Of a DNA stretch of 31,169 bases, positions 16,132 through 24,088 are shown in pieces. The translations under genes and the position numbers were made by a program. Source of the DNA: CAYSLU01 sp964431965. Its GTDB lineage: Bacteria; Verrucomicrobiota; Kiritimatiellia; CAIKKV01; CAYSLU01. Each line of letters starts with the position of its first letter. Position 1 is the stretch's first letter. The stretch is from NCBI GenBank assembly GCA_964431965.1, contig CAYSLU010000065.1, positions 1-31,169 of the forward strand. The letters run 5' to 3'. The notes beneath the pieces were generated by a model. It saw only the letters and a program-made list of their open reading frames with translations. It made no database searches and had not been told where the DNA came from.

Positions 16132-16943
16132 CCGCCACCGCCTCCCAATTGCTCGATCGCGCGGATCACGCACGCCGAATCGATCTCGAGCGTCCCCGCC
16201 ACGTAGCCCGCCAGCAGGGCGTTATCGCACACCGCGTTGATCAGACGCGGCGTGCCGACCGCGAAATCCTGCACCGCTCGAACCGCGTCGGCGCTGAACC
16301 CAACCCGCCCCCCGGCCCCGGCCACCTGCAGCCGATGCTGTATATAAGCCGCCGTTTCGGCTTCTGTCAACGGCGGCAGGCGGTACCGCACCGTGATCCG
16401 CTGCCGGAGCTGCCGCAGATCCGGCCGGGACAGCCGGGCATCCAGCTCCGGCTGACCGCAGAGCACGATCTGCATCAGCTTGTGCCGGTCGGTTTCGAGG
16501 TTGGACAGCAGCCGCACCTGCTCCATCACGGCCGGCGACAGGTCCTGCGCCTCATCGATCAGGATGGCGATGTTGTACCCCTGCCGGTTCTTCTCCAGCA
16601 GGAACCGGTTGAGCCGCTCGATGTGGGCCAGGCGATCGCGGCCCGCATCCTCGATCCCGAAGTCGTTCACGATCGCCCGCAGCAGCTGCGTTTCGGTGAG
16701 CGACGGATTGAGGATGAGCGCGGTTTCGACTTTGTGCGTCCTCAGCTCGGTCAGCACGGCCCGGCAGATGGTCGTCTTCCCGGACCCCACCTCGCCCACG
16801 AGCTCGATGAACCCCTTCCGGTGCTCGATTCCGTAGATCAGGTGCTGATACGCCGCGCGGTGATGCTCGGAAAAGTAGAGAAAGCGAGGGTCCGGAGTGA
16901 TGTTGAACGGCATCTCGCTCAGCCCGAAGAAGTCAAGGTACAT
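16128..16943 (-). CDS. ExeA/GspA-like AAA+ ATPase
   Basis: The 271-residue protein begins MYLDFFGLSEMPFNITPDPRF, the typical ExeA N-terminus. Walker A is GEVGSGKT (50-57), Walker B ILIDEAQ (127-133), sensor region IVLCGQPELDARL and a C-terminal lid with GTPRLINAVCDNALL. ExeA-type ATPases work with ExeB/GspB at the inner membrane to assemble the secretin in the outer membrane. It lacks the peptidoglycan-binding domain of the longer ExeA of Aeromonas, as do many short relatives. The GspB-like partner is directly downstream and ATGA-coupled; the TPR gene ends 18 bases upstream. Confidence 0.9.
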   Translation of the reverse strand: MYLDFFGLSEMPFNITPDPRFLYFSEHHRAAYQHLIYGIEHRKGFIELVGEVGSGKTTICRAVLTELRTHKVETALILNPSLTETQLLRAIVNDFGIEDAGRDRLAHIERLNRFLLEKNRQGYNIAILIDEAQDLSPAVMEQVRLLSNLETDRHKLMQIVLCGQPELDARLSRPDLRQLRQRITVRYRLPPLTEAETAAYIQHRLQVAGAGGRVGFSADAVRAVQDFAVGTPRLINAVCDNALLAGYVAGTLEIDSACVIRAIEQLGGGGG

Positions 16944-16961
16944 GGGTCAGCCCGCCCGGTT

Positions 16962-17849
16962 CTACGGAACCCGGGTCGCCCCTTCATGTTCGTGCTCGTG
17001 GTCGTGCCCGACATCCCCTTCCGCCTCGCCGCGATCGCACACGTGCTCCCGCTTGCGCATCATGACCTGCAGGATCCGGATGGCCGGCGCCTTGGGGTCG
17101 GGCGCACGCGCGAGCTCTTCGAGCATGTCGCGCACGCCCCTGCGGTCCGGATACGCGGACAGAAGCTCCTCCAGGTCGCGGCGCGCCTCCGCGGCCTTCC
17201 CGTCAGCGGCCGTGTTGAGCCCGCGCAGCAGCAGCAGCTCGGCCCGATCCAGACCCGCCTGGTCCGCATCGACCTGCCCGTTCGGCCAGCGCGCAAAGGC
17301 TTGGTCGAGCGCCTGTCGCGCCTGATCGCGCCGGCCGCGGCGCAGGAGCATTCGCGACTGTTCGAGCGGCACGCGGTAGTCCATCGGATTCCGAAGGGAG
17401 GCCTCGCGCAGGATTTGGTCGGCCGCGTCCGGCTGACCGGCCTCCGTGTCGGCCCAGTACGCCGCCACCAGGAAAGCCGTCACGTTGTGCGGGTTGGCAC
17501 GCGTCGCCAGCCGCAGCCACGGCATGATCTCGCGCACGTCCGCACCCTCGCGGTGCACATGCGACCGGGGTGCCACGCGCCGGGCCAGCCCCTCGAACAC
17601 GAGTCCGTGCGCCTCGCGCTTCCGGACGTCGCCCACGCCGCGGTGAAAGTACAGGTCGGCTTGCCGGTACAGCCCGTCGCTCAGCAGCATGCGTCCGCCG
17701 GAGAACATGGCATCCGCCACGTCGCCGCCTGCGGGAATGCCGCCTGCGGGCGAAGCCGTGAGCCGCCCGGCCAGGACGAACGCGGCCACGGCCAAGGCCG
17801 CCGCGGCCAGCCAAGGCCCCGCCGCCCGCATCTGCCCGGCGCGCCTCAT
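16962..17849 (-). CDS. Membrane-anchored TPR protein
   Basis: The 295-residue protein has an N-terminal membrane anchor (WLAAAALAVAAFVLAG, about 14-29), then helical repeats recognisable as TPR-like: LATRANPHNVTAFLVAAYWA, ILREASLRNPMDYRVPLEQSRMLLRRGR, ALDQAFARWPNGQ and DLEELLSAYPDRRGVRDML. The tail is His/Glu-rich (GHDHEHEHEG) and may bind metal ions. The start at 17849 overlaps the ABC permease stop as ATGA, and the ExeA-like gene follows after 18 bases. It probably scaffolds a membrane complex in the same operon. The TPR assignment is by helix periodicity, not by a perfect motif. Confidence 0.75.
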   Translation of the reverse strand: MRRAGQMRAAGPWLAAAALAVAAFVLAGRLTASPAGGIPAGGDVADAMFSGGRMLLSDGLYRQADLYFHRGVGDVRKREAHGLVFEGLARRVAPRSHVHREGADVREIMPWLRLATRANPHNVTAFLVAAYWADTEAGQPDAADQILREASLRNPMDYRVPLEQSRMLLRRGRRDQARQALDQAFARWPNGQVDADQAGLDRAELLLLRGLNTAADGKAAEARRDLEELLSAYPDRRGVRDMLEELARAPDPKAPAIRILQVMMRKREHVCDRGEAEGDVGHDHEHEHEGATRVP

Positions 17850-18634
17850 TCCATCGACCCGCGCGCGAAGTGCTTGTGCCGGTAGCCCATCCACGCCAGC
17901 AGGAGAAACAGCCCGGACAGGACGGCCCCGTAGGCCAGCACGGCCACGACATCGGCCGCCCCCAGCGGGCCGAAGCCGTGGACGATCCGCCGCCGCATGT
18001 CGAACAGCTCGAAGTGCGGCAGAATATAGTAGGCGATCCACAGTCCCGCCGACGACCCGGCGGGGCCGCCCGCCAGAAACTCCGGAATCCGCGGCACAAT
18101 CATCCACGCGGAGGCGGTGACAACGAAGGTCATCGTCAGGGCGGCGTCCTTGTTCAGCCGCACGGACAGGGCCATCGCCAGGGCGGACACGGCGCCCAGC
18201 GCCGCGGCGTGCAGCACGAAGGCCTGCGCCGCCACGGCCACCTCGATCCGCCCCCCGCGCGCCGCCGCCACCGCCAGCGTCAGGATGTAGAAGAGCAGCG
18301 TGGCGCCCGCCGCGGTCCCAAACGCTCCGAGCCACTTGCCCAGGATCACCTCGAAGCGCGTAACCGGCTTGGACAGCAGCACGTAAACCGTGCCCCGCGC
18401 CTCCTCCTGAGGAAGCTGGCGCGCGCTTACGGTCACCGCCAGAATCCAGGACAGCAACCAGGACAGCAGCAGGCCGACGTCGGCCACATACCCGGACGCC
18501 CCCGCAAACCCGAAGACGTCGATCGACAGCAGGCACCCGAGCAGGGCGACGAGCAGGACGACCAGGACGTACAGATCCTTTCGGCGGAGCATCTCCAGCC
18601 ACACCATGCCGGCAATCGTCAAAGCGCGCATCAT
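17846..18634 (-). CDS. ABC-2-type transporter permease (NosY-like)
   Basis: The 262-residue protein has six hydrophobic segments. After the second it carries SARQLPQEEARGTVYVLLSKPVTRFEVILGKWLG, the conserved stretch of ABC-2/NosY-type permeases. It begins with tandem ATGATG at 18634; the upstream ATPase stop TGA lies inside it, so the two subunits are translationally coupled. It pairs with that ATPase to form an ABC exporter in the inner membrane. The substrate is unknown; the downstream TPR, ExeA and GspB-like genes hint at a link with envelope assembly. Confidence 0.85.
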   Translation of the reverse strand: MMRALTIAGMVWLEMLRRKDLYVLVVLLVALLGCLLSIDVFGFAGASGYVADVGLLLSWLLSWILAVTVSARQLPQEEARGTVYVLLSKPVTRFEVILGKWLGAFGTAAGATLLFYILTLAVAAARGGRIEVAVAAQAFVLHAAALGAVSALAMALSVRLNKDAALTMTFVVTASAWMIVPRIPEFLAGGPAGSSAGLWIAYYILPHFELFDMRRRIVHGFGPLGAADVVAVLAYGAVLSGLFLLLAWMGYRHKHFARGSME

Positions 18635-19353
18635 GTCACCGTCCGAAGGAAGTACTGTTCCAAGCTCTCGCCCGGCCGGACCAGATCCCGCGCCGGACCG
18701 CTGGCCACGACCCGCCCCCGGGCGATGATCGCCACCGCGTCGCAAACGAGCTCGACTTCCGACAGCTCATGCGACGAGAAGAACACCGTCTTTCCGCGCT
18801 CGCGCAGCCCGGCAATCACGCGCCGGATGCGCATCCGGCCGAGGGGATCCATGCCGCTCGTCGGCTCGTCCAGGATCACGAGCCCGGGGTCGTTCACGAG
18901 CGCCTGCGCCAGCCCGATCCGCTGGAGCATCCCGCGCGAGTAGGTGCCGATTCGCCGGTCCGCGGCCTCCGCCAGGTCCACCTCGGCGAGCAGTGCCTCC
19001 ACGCGCGCGTCCAGCGCCCGGCCGCTCATCCGGAACAGGCGGCCGGTGACGCGCAGCAACTCGCGTCCCGTGAGAAACCGATACGTGTCAGGCAGCTCCG
19101 GCAGATAGCCGATCCGCTCGCGCGCGATGGACTCCCGGACATCGACGCCGAAGATCCGGGCCTCGCCCGACGTCGGGGCGACAAAGCCGAGCAGCACGTG
19201 CATGGCGGTCGTCTTCCCGGCGCCGTTCGGACCGAGGAATCCGAAGACGCGCCCCTCCTCGACGGCCAGCGACAGCCGGTCCAGTGCGGTCACCGACCCC
19301 TGCCGGGTCCGAAAGACCACGGAAAGATCCCGAATATCGACAGCGGCTCCCAT
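18631..19353 (-). CDS. ABC transporter ATP-binding protein
   Basis: The 240-residue ATPase carries Walker A GPNGAGKTT (41-49), signature YSRGMLQR (138-145), Walker B LVILDEP (158-164) with TSGMDP as D-loop, and the switch His in FFSSHELSEVE. SKGM/SRGM-type signatures are typical of ATPases serving ABC-2 permeases. The start at 19353 has an AGGAGG ribosome binding site at 19363-19368, read on the minus strand. It is first in a five-gene coupled run and is transcribed away from murG, with overlapping divergent promoters. Confidence 0.92.
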   Translation of the reverse strand: MGAAVDIRDLSVVFRTRQGSVTALDRLSLAVEEGRVFGFLGPNGAGKTTAMHVLLGFVAPTSGEARIFGVDVRESIARERIGYLPELPDTYRFLTGRELLRVTGRLFRMSGRALDARVEALLAEVDLAEAADRRIGTYSRGMLQRIGLAQALVNDPGLVILDEPTSGMDPLGRMRIRRVIAGLRERGKTVFFSSHELSEVELVCDAVAIIARGRVVASGPARDLVRPGESLEQYFLRTVT

Positions 19354-19393
19354 CCGCAGAACCTCCTGAGCGTGCAACGACGGAACGTCGCGG

Positions 19394-19423
19394 ATACTAC
19401 GGTTTTTCGGGTTGCACTGGCAA
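19394..19423 (-). promoter_or_regulatory. Probable sigma-70-type promoter of the ABC/TPR/ExeA/GspB operon
   Basis: On the minus strand TTGCCA (19423-19418) and TAGTAT (19399-19394) are separated by 18 bases, with the AGGAGG-preceded start codon about 40 bases downstream. The -35 box lies inside the divergent murG promoter, so the two likely compete or share regulation. Confidence 0.45.
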
Positions 19424-19440
19424 GGGATTGCGTCTAGAAG
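19412..19440 (+). promoter_or_regulatory. Probable sigma-70-type promoter of murG
   Basis: TTGCAC at 19412-19417 and TAGAAG at 19435-19440 have a 17-base spacer. The spacer contains GCAAGGGATTGCG (19420-19432), the palindromic core of the repeats at 23876-23895 and 24990-25010. The predicted transcript starts about 11 bases before the murG ATG. Confidence 0.45.
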
Positions 19441-19457
19441 ACCTCCCCGGTACTGAT

Positions 19458-20579
19458 ATGGCCAAACCCCTGAATATCGGCGTTTCCTGCGGCGGGACGG
19501 GCGGCCACATCTTCCCCGGCCTGGTTACCGCCCGAGCGCTCCAGGCGCGCGGCCATGCGGTCACGCTCTGGCTTGCCGGGAAGGGTGTGGAGGGCGCGTC
19601 CGTGACCGGCTGGTCGGGCCGGGTGATCACCGTCCGGGCCGAGGGCCTCCCGGCGACGCTGTCGCTCGCGGGAGCCGGTGCCACGTTCCGCCTGCTGGGG
19701 GCGATCCTCGGCTGCCGAAGGCTCATGGCGAGGGATCGCCCCGACGTGCTCCTGGCCATGGGCAGCTACGCGTCGGTCGGCCCCGTGCTGGCGGCGCGCT
19801 GGCACGGAGTGCCGGTCGTGCTCCACGAGGCGAACGTGGTGCCGGGCCGCGCCATCGCCTTTCTGGCCCGATTCGCAGCGCAGGTCGCCACCGGGTTTCC
19901 AGAGACAGCCGCGCACCTTCCGCGCCGCCGCTCGGCGCGGGACGGGGCGGGCGCGATCGTCTGCACGGGCATGCCCATCCGGGCCCCGGATGACCAGGCG
20001 CTCCCCGGTGAGCCGCTGGATCCCGCGCGGTTCACGGTGCTCGTCGTAGGCGGCAGCCAGGGAGCCCACGCGCTGAACGACTGCGCCACGGAGTCGATCG
20101 TCCGGCTCCACCGGGACGGCATGCCGATCCAAGTCGTCCACCTCACGGGACAGGCCGACCAGGAAGAAGTGGCCTCGAGGTACCGCGCCGCCGGCGTACC
20201 CCACCGCGCCTTCGGCTTCCTGCACGAGATGGACGCTGCATACCGGGCGGTCCAGCTGGCGGTGAGCCGCTCCGGTGCATCCACCTGCGCGGAACTCTCC
20301 GCGCACGGCCTGCCGGCCATACTCGTCCCCTATCCCACCGCCATCCACGGTCACCAGCTGGCCAACGCCCGGGCGCTCCAGGCAGCCGGCGCCGCCCGGG
20401 TTCTGGAGCAGAGCGACCTGGACGCCGACCGGCTTTCCGCCCGGATCCGCGCGCTCGCCGGCGACCCCGCCGCCCGCGCCGCCATGTCGGCCGCCGCCCG
20501 CGCCCGCGCCACGCCGGATGCGGCGGACCGGCTGGCCCAACTCGTCGAATCCGCCGCCTTGCCATTCGGCCGCACATAA
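19458..20579 (+). CDS. murG: MurG, lipid II-forming GlcNAc transferase
   Basis: The 373-residue GT-B glycosyltransferase carries GGTGGH at 12-17, GSYASVGPVLAA, HEANVVPGRA, GGSQGAHALND and the donor-site block RSGASTCAELSAHGLPAILVPYP followed by HQLANA. MurG transfers GlcNAc from UDP-GlcNAc to lipid I at the cytoplasmic face of the membrane, giving lipid II. The length is normal. It lies outside a division/cell-wall (dcw) cluster: no mur, fts or mra genes are beside it here. The ATG at 19458 has no strong ribosome binding site. A second murG-type gene elsewhere cannot be excluded, so this could also be a paralogue. Confidence 0.9.
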   Translation: MAKPLNIGVSCGGTGGHIFPGLVTARALQARGHAVTLWLAGKGVEGASVTGWSGRVITVRAEGLPATLSLAGAGATFRLLGAILGCRRLMARDRPDVLLAMGSYASVGPVLAARWHGVPVVLHEANVVPGRAIAFLARFAAQVATGFPETAAHLPRRRSARDGAGAIVCTGMPIRAPDDQALPGEPLDPARFTVLVVGGSQGAHALNDCATESIVRLHRDGMPIQVVHLTGQADQEEVASRYRAAGVPHRAFGFLHEMDAAYRAVQLAVSRSGASTCAELSAHGLPAILVPYPTAIHGHQLANARALQAAGAARVLEQSDLDADRLSARIRALAGDPAARAAMSAAARARATPDAADRLAQLVESAALPFGRT

Positions 20580-20587
20580 GCGATAAT
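20559..20587 (+). promoter_or_regulatory. Strong candidate sigma-70-type promoter of the pilT-like gene
   Basis: TTGCCA (20559-20564) and GATAAT (20582-20587) have an ideal 17-base spacer. It overlaps the last codons of murG and ends about 30 bases before the GTG start at 20618. GGAG at 20606-20609 is the ribosome binding site. Confidence 0.55.
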
Positions 20588-20617
20588 GAGTAGAATCAGC
20601 GGTATGGAGTGCAAACG

Positions 20618-21639
20618 GTGAACTACGCCACACAGATTCTCACGTATCTCAGCACAGCGTCCCCGTTCAGCGAGGTCATCCTGGCGCCCAGTGCACCGCC
20701 GGTCGATCGCTCGGAGAAGGGGCTGCACGTGGTCCTCAACGTCATCCTGACCCCCCAGGATATCCGCGAGGCCCTGACGACGTTCCGAAGCCACACGCCC
20801 TCGCTGGGATCGGCGGCGCCCGNNNNNNNNNNNNNNNNNNNNNNNNNNNNNNNNNNNNNNNNNNNNNNNNNNNNNNNNNNNNNNNNNNNNNNNNNNNNNN
20901 NNNNNNNNNNNNNNNNNNNNNNGAGGCCCTGACGACGTTCCGAAGCCACACGCCCTCGCTGGGATCGGCGGCGCCCGGGCGGTCGGGCGTGTTCTCGTTC
21001 GGGCTCCAGAATCTGGGCCGGTTCAAGATCGGCTACTTCACCCAGCGGGGCACCAACGTGGTAACCGTGCGCCGAGTCGCCATGGAGATCCCGAGCTTGG
21101 ACACCCTGGTGCCGAGCCAGGAAACCACCGCCAAGCTGGACGCCCTGATAGCCGGCAGGGGGGCGGGCATCATCCTGGTTACCGGCCCCAGCAACAACCA
21201 CAACAGCGCCTTCTGCTACTCGCTTATCCAGCGTGTCTGCCGGACGCAGGACCGCGTGATCTATACGATCGAGCGAACCCTGTCCTACCTGCTCCGCCAC
21301 GACCGCTCCCTCGTGCTGCAGAGCGAGATGGAGACCGACATTGCGTCCTTCGACGAGGGCTTCCAGCATGCGATCAACCTCCAGCCGGACATCCTGTACG
21401 TGCGCGACTCCCGCCCCCCACCCCGCCCGGGCGAGCTCCCGCGCCTGATGGAAGTGTCGTCGGCCAATATCCTGACCATGCTCAACATCGCGGCCGTGGA
21501 CGAGGTCATGCTGCTTCGGGATATCGCGAGCGAACTGAAGGAGCTCGACGAGAACTTCCACCGCCTGCTTCGGGGCATCATCCGCATCACGCCCGAGCCG
21601 GAAAGCCGGATGCAGGTGACCGTCATCCCGCCCGCCTGA
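20618..21639 (+). CDS. PilT/GspE-like protein with degenerate Walker motifs (pseudo-ATPase), split by scaffold gap
   Basis: The gene starts at GTG 20618 (GGAG at 20606-20609) and is interrupted by 100 N. Removing the gap together with one copy of the flanking 55-base duplicate gives a continuous 288-residue protein. The order of segments follows PilT: YFTQRGTNVVTVRRV and IPSLDTLVPSQ (the PAS-like/core junction), IILVTGP at the Walker A strand, VIYTIERTLSYLLRHDRSLVLQSEM (Asp-box-like), FDEGFQHAINLQPDILYVRD (Walker B region). But Walker A reads GPSNNHNSA (138-146) instead of GPTGSGKST, with no Lys or Thr, and Walker B lacks the GE pair. ATP hydrolysis is therefore unlikely. It may be a structural or regulatory partner of a pilus or secretion motor. 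Confidence 0.75.
20768..20977 (+). repeat. 55-base exact duplicate flanking the gap (assembly overlap)
   Basis: Bases 20768-20822 and 20923-20977 are identical (starting GAGGCCCTGACGACG, ending GGCGGCGCCCG). The second copy continues straight on into the rest of the gene, in the same reading frame once collapsed. This is what a scaffolder produces when it puts a gap between contigs that actually overlap by a k-mer length. It is not a biological repeat. Confidence 0.9.
20823..20922. other. Scaffold gap of 100 N
   Basis: Exactly 100 undetermined bases lie inside the pilT-like gene. The round number is a placeholder and carries no length information; the flanking duplicates suggest the true gap is zero, with a 55-base overlap. 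Confidence 0.98.
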
Positions 21640-21756
21640 TCCAGCCCCTTCCGAGTTGCCAACGCGGGGTGTTGCTGACAGTATCTCTCACGGTCTTCCG
21701 CGCCGGGGTATTCGCTCCGCCCGGAAGCCCGCGACATCAATCGAAGTGGAGAATCC

Positions 21757-23622
21757 ATGATCTCGAAGAACGCCGACGCCACCATCGCCCGCCGCAACGC
21801 CCGGCCCCGCCGCTTCGCGCCGTCCGGACGCCCGCTGGTCGGCCACATCCCCACGATCGCCGTCACGCCGGTCGCGGACGGCCGAACCGGGGCCTACGAG
21901 TCGAACGCCGCCGGCACGTGGCTCATGGTCCAGCGCGTGCGCGACCTGCTGACGCGCCAGGTCCGCCTCCCGGACGGGACCGCCCCCCGGATCGTCGTCG
22001 CCCCCGAAATCGTCTACGGCGCCCGAACCGGCGCCCTCGCGCAGGCCTACTACGCGACCGAAGGCGTCAGCGCCAACATCTGGGTCAGCCGCTCGTGGGC
22101 CTACAGCGACGAACTGATGAGCGCCTGCGCCGGCGTCGGCAGCAGCGAGTGGCAGCAGGCGGCCTACGGGCTCAACCAGACGGACCGCCCCGGCGCCGTG
22201 TGGCTGAAGGCGTTCACCGCCGCGATGGACGAGAAGAAGCGCCCCATCTTCTCCATCTACAACCCGGACCTCGAAGACGAGGCCGGCGAAATCGCCCCCT
22301 ACGTGGCCGAGCGCCTCGTCCGGTTCGCGCGCGCGGCCGTCGCCGTCGCCGAGATGCGCGGCAAGAACTACCTCTCCGTCGGCAGCGTCTCCATGGGCAT
22401 CATCGGGTCCGATGTGCGCCGCAACCTGATGCTCGACTACCTCGGCATGGGCACGGTGTCGGTCGACATGGTCGCCGTCAAGGGCCGCATGGAGCGGGGC
22501 TTCTACGACCACGAGGAACTGGAGCGGGCCTTCCGCTTCATGAAGCAGCGCTTCTCGATCAGCTACGGAAAGGGCCGCCGCCCCCTGCCCGCCGACAAGC
22601 TGCTGCGCGAGTGCATCAAGATGACGATGATCGTGCGCGACCTCATGGTCGGCAACGCGAAGCTGGCCGATCCGGCGCTCGGCCGGAAGTACGGCTTCAA
22701 GGCCGACGTCGAGCACGCCCAGGGCCACAACGCGATCGCCTCCGGCACGCAGGGCCAGCGCGCGTGGACGGATCTCTACCCGAACTTCGACCTGACGGAG
22801 TCGCTGCTCTGCAGCTCGTTCGACTGGAACGGCTACCGCGCCCCGATGATCGTGGCGACGGAGAACGACAGCAAGAACGCGATCGGCATGCTCGTCGCCA
22901 ACCTCCTCTCCGGCATGCCGCAGCTCTTCGCCGACATCCGGACCAACTGGACGGCCGAGAGCTTGCGCAAGGCCACCGGCTGCGACGTCAGCCACATCGC
23001 GCCCGAGGGCCTGATCGATAAGCGCAATTCCGGCGCCGGCTCCCTCGACTACGCGGTCGATGTGGCCGCCTTGGTGGACGGCGGGCAGACGATGTCGATC
23101 CAGGAGGTTGCGGAGGCGATCCGCTCCGACCGCCGCCTGCAGCGCCAGCTGATCGACGCAGCCATCTCCGGCACGACGTACATGGCCGCAAGCCTGGAGT
23201 ATTTCCCGGGCGACGGGCTGTCGAGCCACTACCGGACGCCCGGCGGAGTCCCCATGACCGCATACCGCTACAACGTCGTCGGCGACCTGCTCACGTGCTC
23301 GGTGGTCGAAGGCGAGACTGTCGCGCTGCCCGACGAGGTGGCGGATCATGTCAGCAGGGTGACGGACCCCACCTGGCCGGAGAGCTTCTGGGTGCCGCGC
23401 GGGATGTCCTCGTTCGAGTACATGTCCCGCATCGGGCCGAACCACGACGCCAACTCGTTCGGCCTCATCGGCGCTGACATGCTCACGCTCAACGCCATGC
23501 TGCGTGTGCCGGTGGACATGCACAACGTCGACCGCGCGCAAATCTTCCGCCCGACCCTGTGGGACCGCTTCGGCGGCGACGACTTCCGCGCCTGCGAGAT
23601 GCTCGGTCCGCTGTATGCGTGA
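21757..23622 (+). CDS. fucI: L-fucose isomerase
   Basis: The 621-residue protein aligns throughout with E. coli FucI: AVTPVADGRTGAYES near the N-terminus, NQTDRPGAVWLKA, PIFSIYNPDLED, KNYLSVGSVSMGIIGS, QGQRAWTDLYPN, SSFDWNG, VHVGAD-type GLIGADMLTL and RVPVDMHNVDRAQIFRP. The manganese ligands are present: Glu369 (ATENDS), Asp393 (FADIRT) and His563 (GPNHDA). The Glu-Asp spacing of 24 matches E. coli E337/D361. The enzyme converts L-fucose to L-fuculose, and related sugars such as D-arabinose. The start at 21757 has TGGAG five bases upstream. No fuculokinase or aldolase lies in the window. Fucose use fits degradation of algal or mucin glycans. Confidence 0.93.
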   Translation: MISKNADATIARRNARPRRFAPSGRPLVGHIPTIAVTPVADGRTGAYESNAAGTWLMVQRVRDLLTRQVRLPDGTAPRIVVAPEIVYGARTGALAQAYYATEGVSANIWVSRSWAYSDELMSACAGVGSSEWQQAAYGLNQTDRPGAVWLKAFTAAMDEKKRPIFSIYNPDLEDEAGEIAPYVAERLVRFARAAVAVAEMRGKNYLSVGSVSMGIIGSDVRRNLMLDYLGMGTVSVDMVAVKGRMERGFYDHEELERAFRFMKQRFSISYGKGRRPLPADKLLRECIKMTMIVRDLMVGNAKLADPALGRKYGFKADVEHAQGHNAIASGTQGQRAWTDLYPNFDLTESLLCSSFDWNGYRAPMIVATENDSKNAIGMLVANLLSGMPQLFADIRTNWTAESLRKATGCDVSHIAPEGLIDKRNSGAGSLDYAVDVAALVDGGQTMSIQEVAEAIRSDRRLQRQLIDAAISGTTYMAASLEYFPGDGLSSHYRTPGGVPMTAYRYNVVGDLLTCSVVEGETVALPDEVADHVSRVTDPTWPESFWVPRGMSSFEYMSRIGPNHDANSFGLIGADMLTLNAMLRVPVDMHNVDRAQIFRPTLWDRFGGDDFRACEMLGPLYA

Positions 23623-23765
23623 GCGGTAGCACCAGTTCAACGGCCTCGGCCAAGTTCTTGCGGACTTCTGCCAAGGTTCGGCCTTGCGTGTTGGCGCCGG
23701 GGAGTTCCTCGACGAACCCGACATACCCGCCCGCAACCTTTTTGAAACACTGCAGTCAGCTTCAT
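23621..23765 (-). pseudogene. Broken hicB-like antitoxin gene
   Basis: Read from ATG 23765 (GGAG ribosome binding site just upstream) the minus strand encodes MKLTAVFQK. After a one-base shift at a run of five T on the plus strand (23739-23743) it continues GGYVGFVEELPGANTQGRTL and AEVRKNLAEAVELVL. This is the HicB partial RNase-H-like domain in the right order. The frame is broken at the homopolymer, and the 3' end runs into the antisense of fucI without the usual stop. No hicA toxin gene is next to it. It is either a decayed orphan antitoxin or, for the frameshift alone, a sequencing error. Confidence 0.7.
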
Positions 23766-24088
23766 ACGCATCTCCATCTGCAATCACTGTACGCCTGTCC
23801 CCCCCTCGCTCCGCAATCCTTGGAGGGCACGAGGGCGCCAATCCTTTGGCGCCGGATCGTCACTCCAGCTAGTTCGGCCGCAAGGGATTGCGGCCCTCCA
23901 GCAGAGCGCAGGCGGCCCGAATACGCCCGCCCCGTTCCCCGGCTCGTCCGCCGCCCTCGCGAGAGGCTTTACCGTCAGCAATGCTTACACATTCCATCAA
24001 CCGGCATCCCGGCGCCCCTGTTTCCGGAACCGATGCAACCCGCTCCTGGCAGGGATGTTGGCGGCACAAGGATGCCACCGTGTCATGA
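23766..24088. other. Non-coding, repeat-bearing stretch upstream of the CTERM gene
   Basis: No supported gene. Besides the palindromic repeat annotated separately, CCGCAATCCTTGG at 23811-23823 is the reverse complement of the repeat core with one base missing. The remainder (23901-24088) is GC-rich with no recognised element. Confidence 0.5.
23821..23900. repeat. REP/BIME-like palindromic element, copy A
   Basis: Two perfect 8-bp hairpins lie between outer inverted repeats. The outer arms are TGGAGGGC (23821-23828) and GCCCTCCA (23893-23900). The inner hairpins are GGCGCCAA-TCCT-TTGGCGCC (23834-23853) and GGCCGCAA-GGGA-TTGCGGCC (23876-23895). The part 23848-23900 recurs at 24965-25017 with 40 of 53 bases identical, including CGCAAGGGATTGCGGCC without mismatch. 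Confidence 0.75.

Noticed and set aside
15732..17885. 717-codon open frame on the plus strand antisense to the GspB, ExeA and TPR genes
   Set aside because: Arg/His/Pro/Gln-rich translation with no domain; the minus-strand genes have clear motifs and ATGA coupling. It is a high-GC shadow.
20768..20977. A true tandem duplication within the pilT-like gene
   Set aside because: Identity is exact, ends at the N run and restores the frame when collapsed; an assembly overlap explains it better.
21688..23841. 717-codon minus-strand open frame opposite fucI
   Set aside because: Shadow of fucI; only its first part touches the real hicB-like remnant, which is in part of that region but broken.
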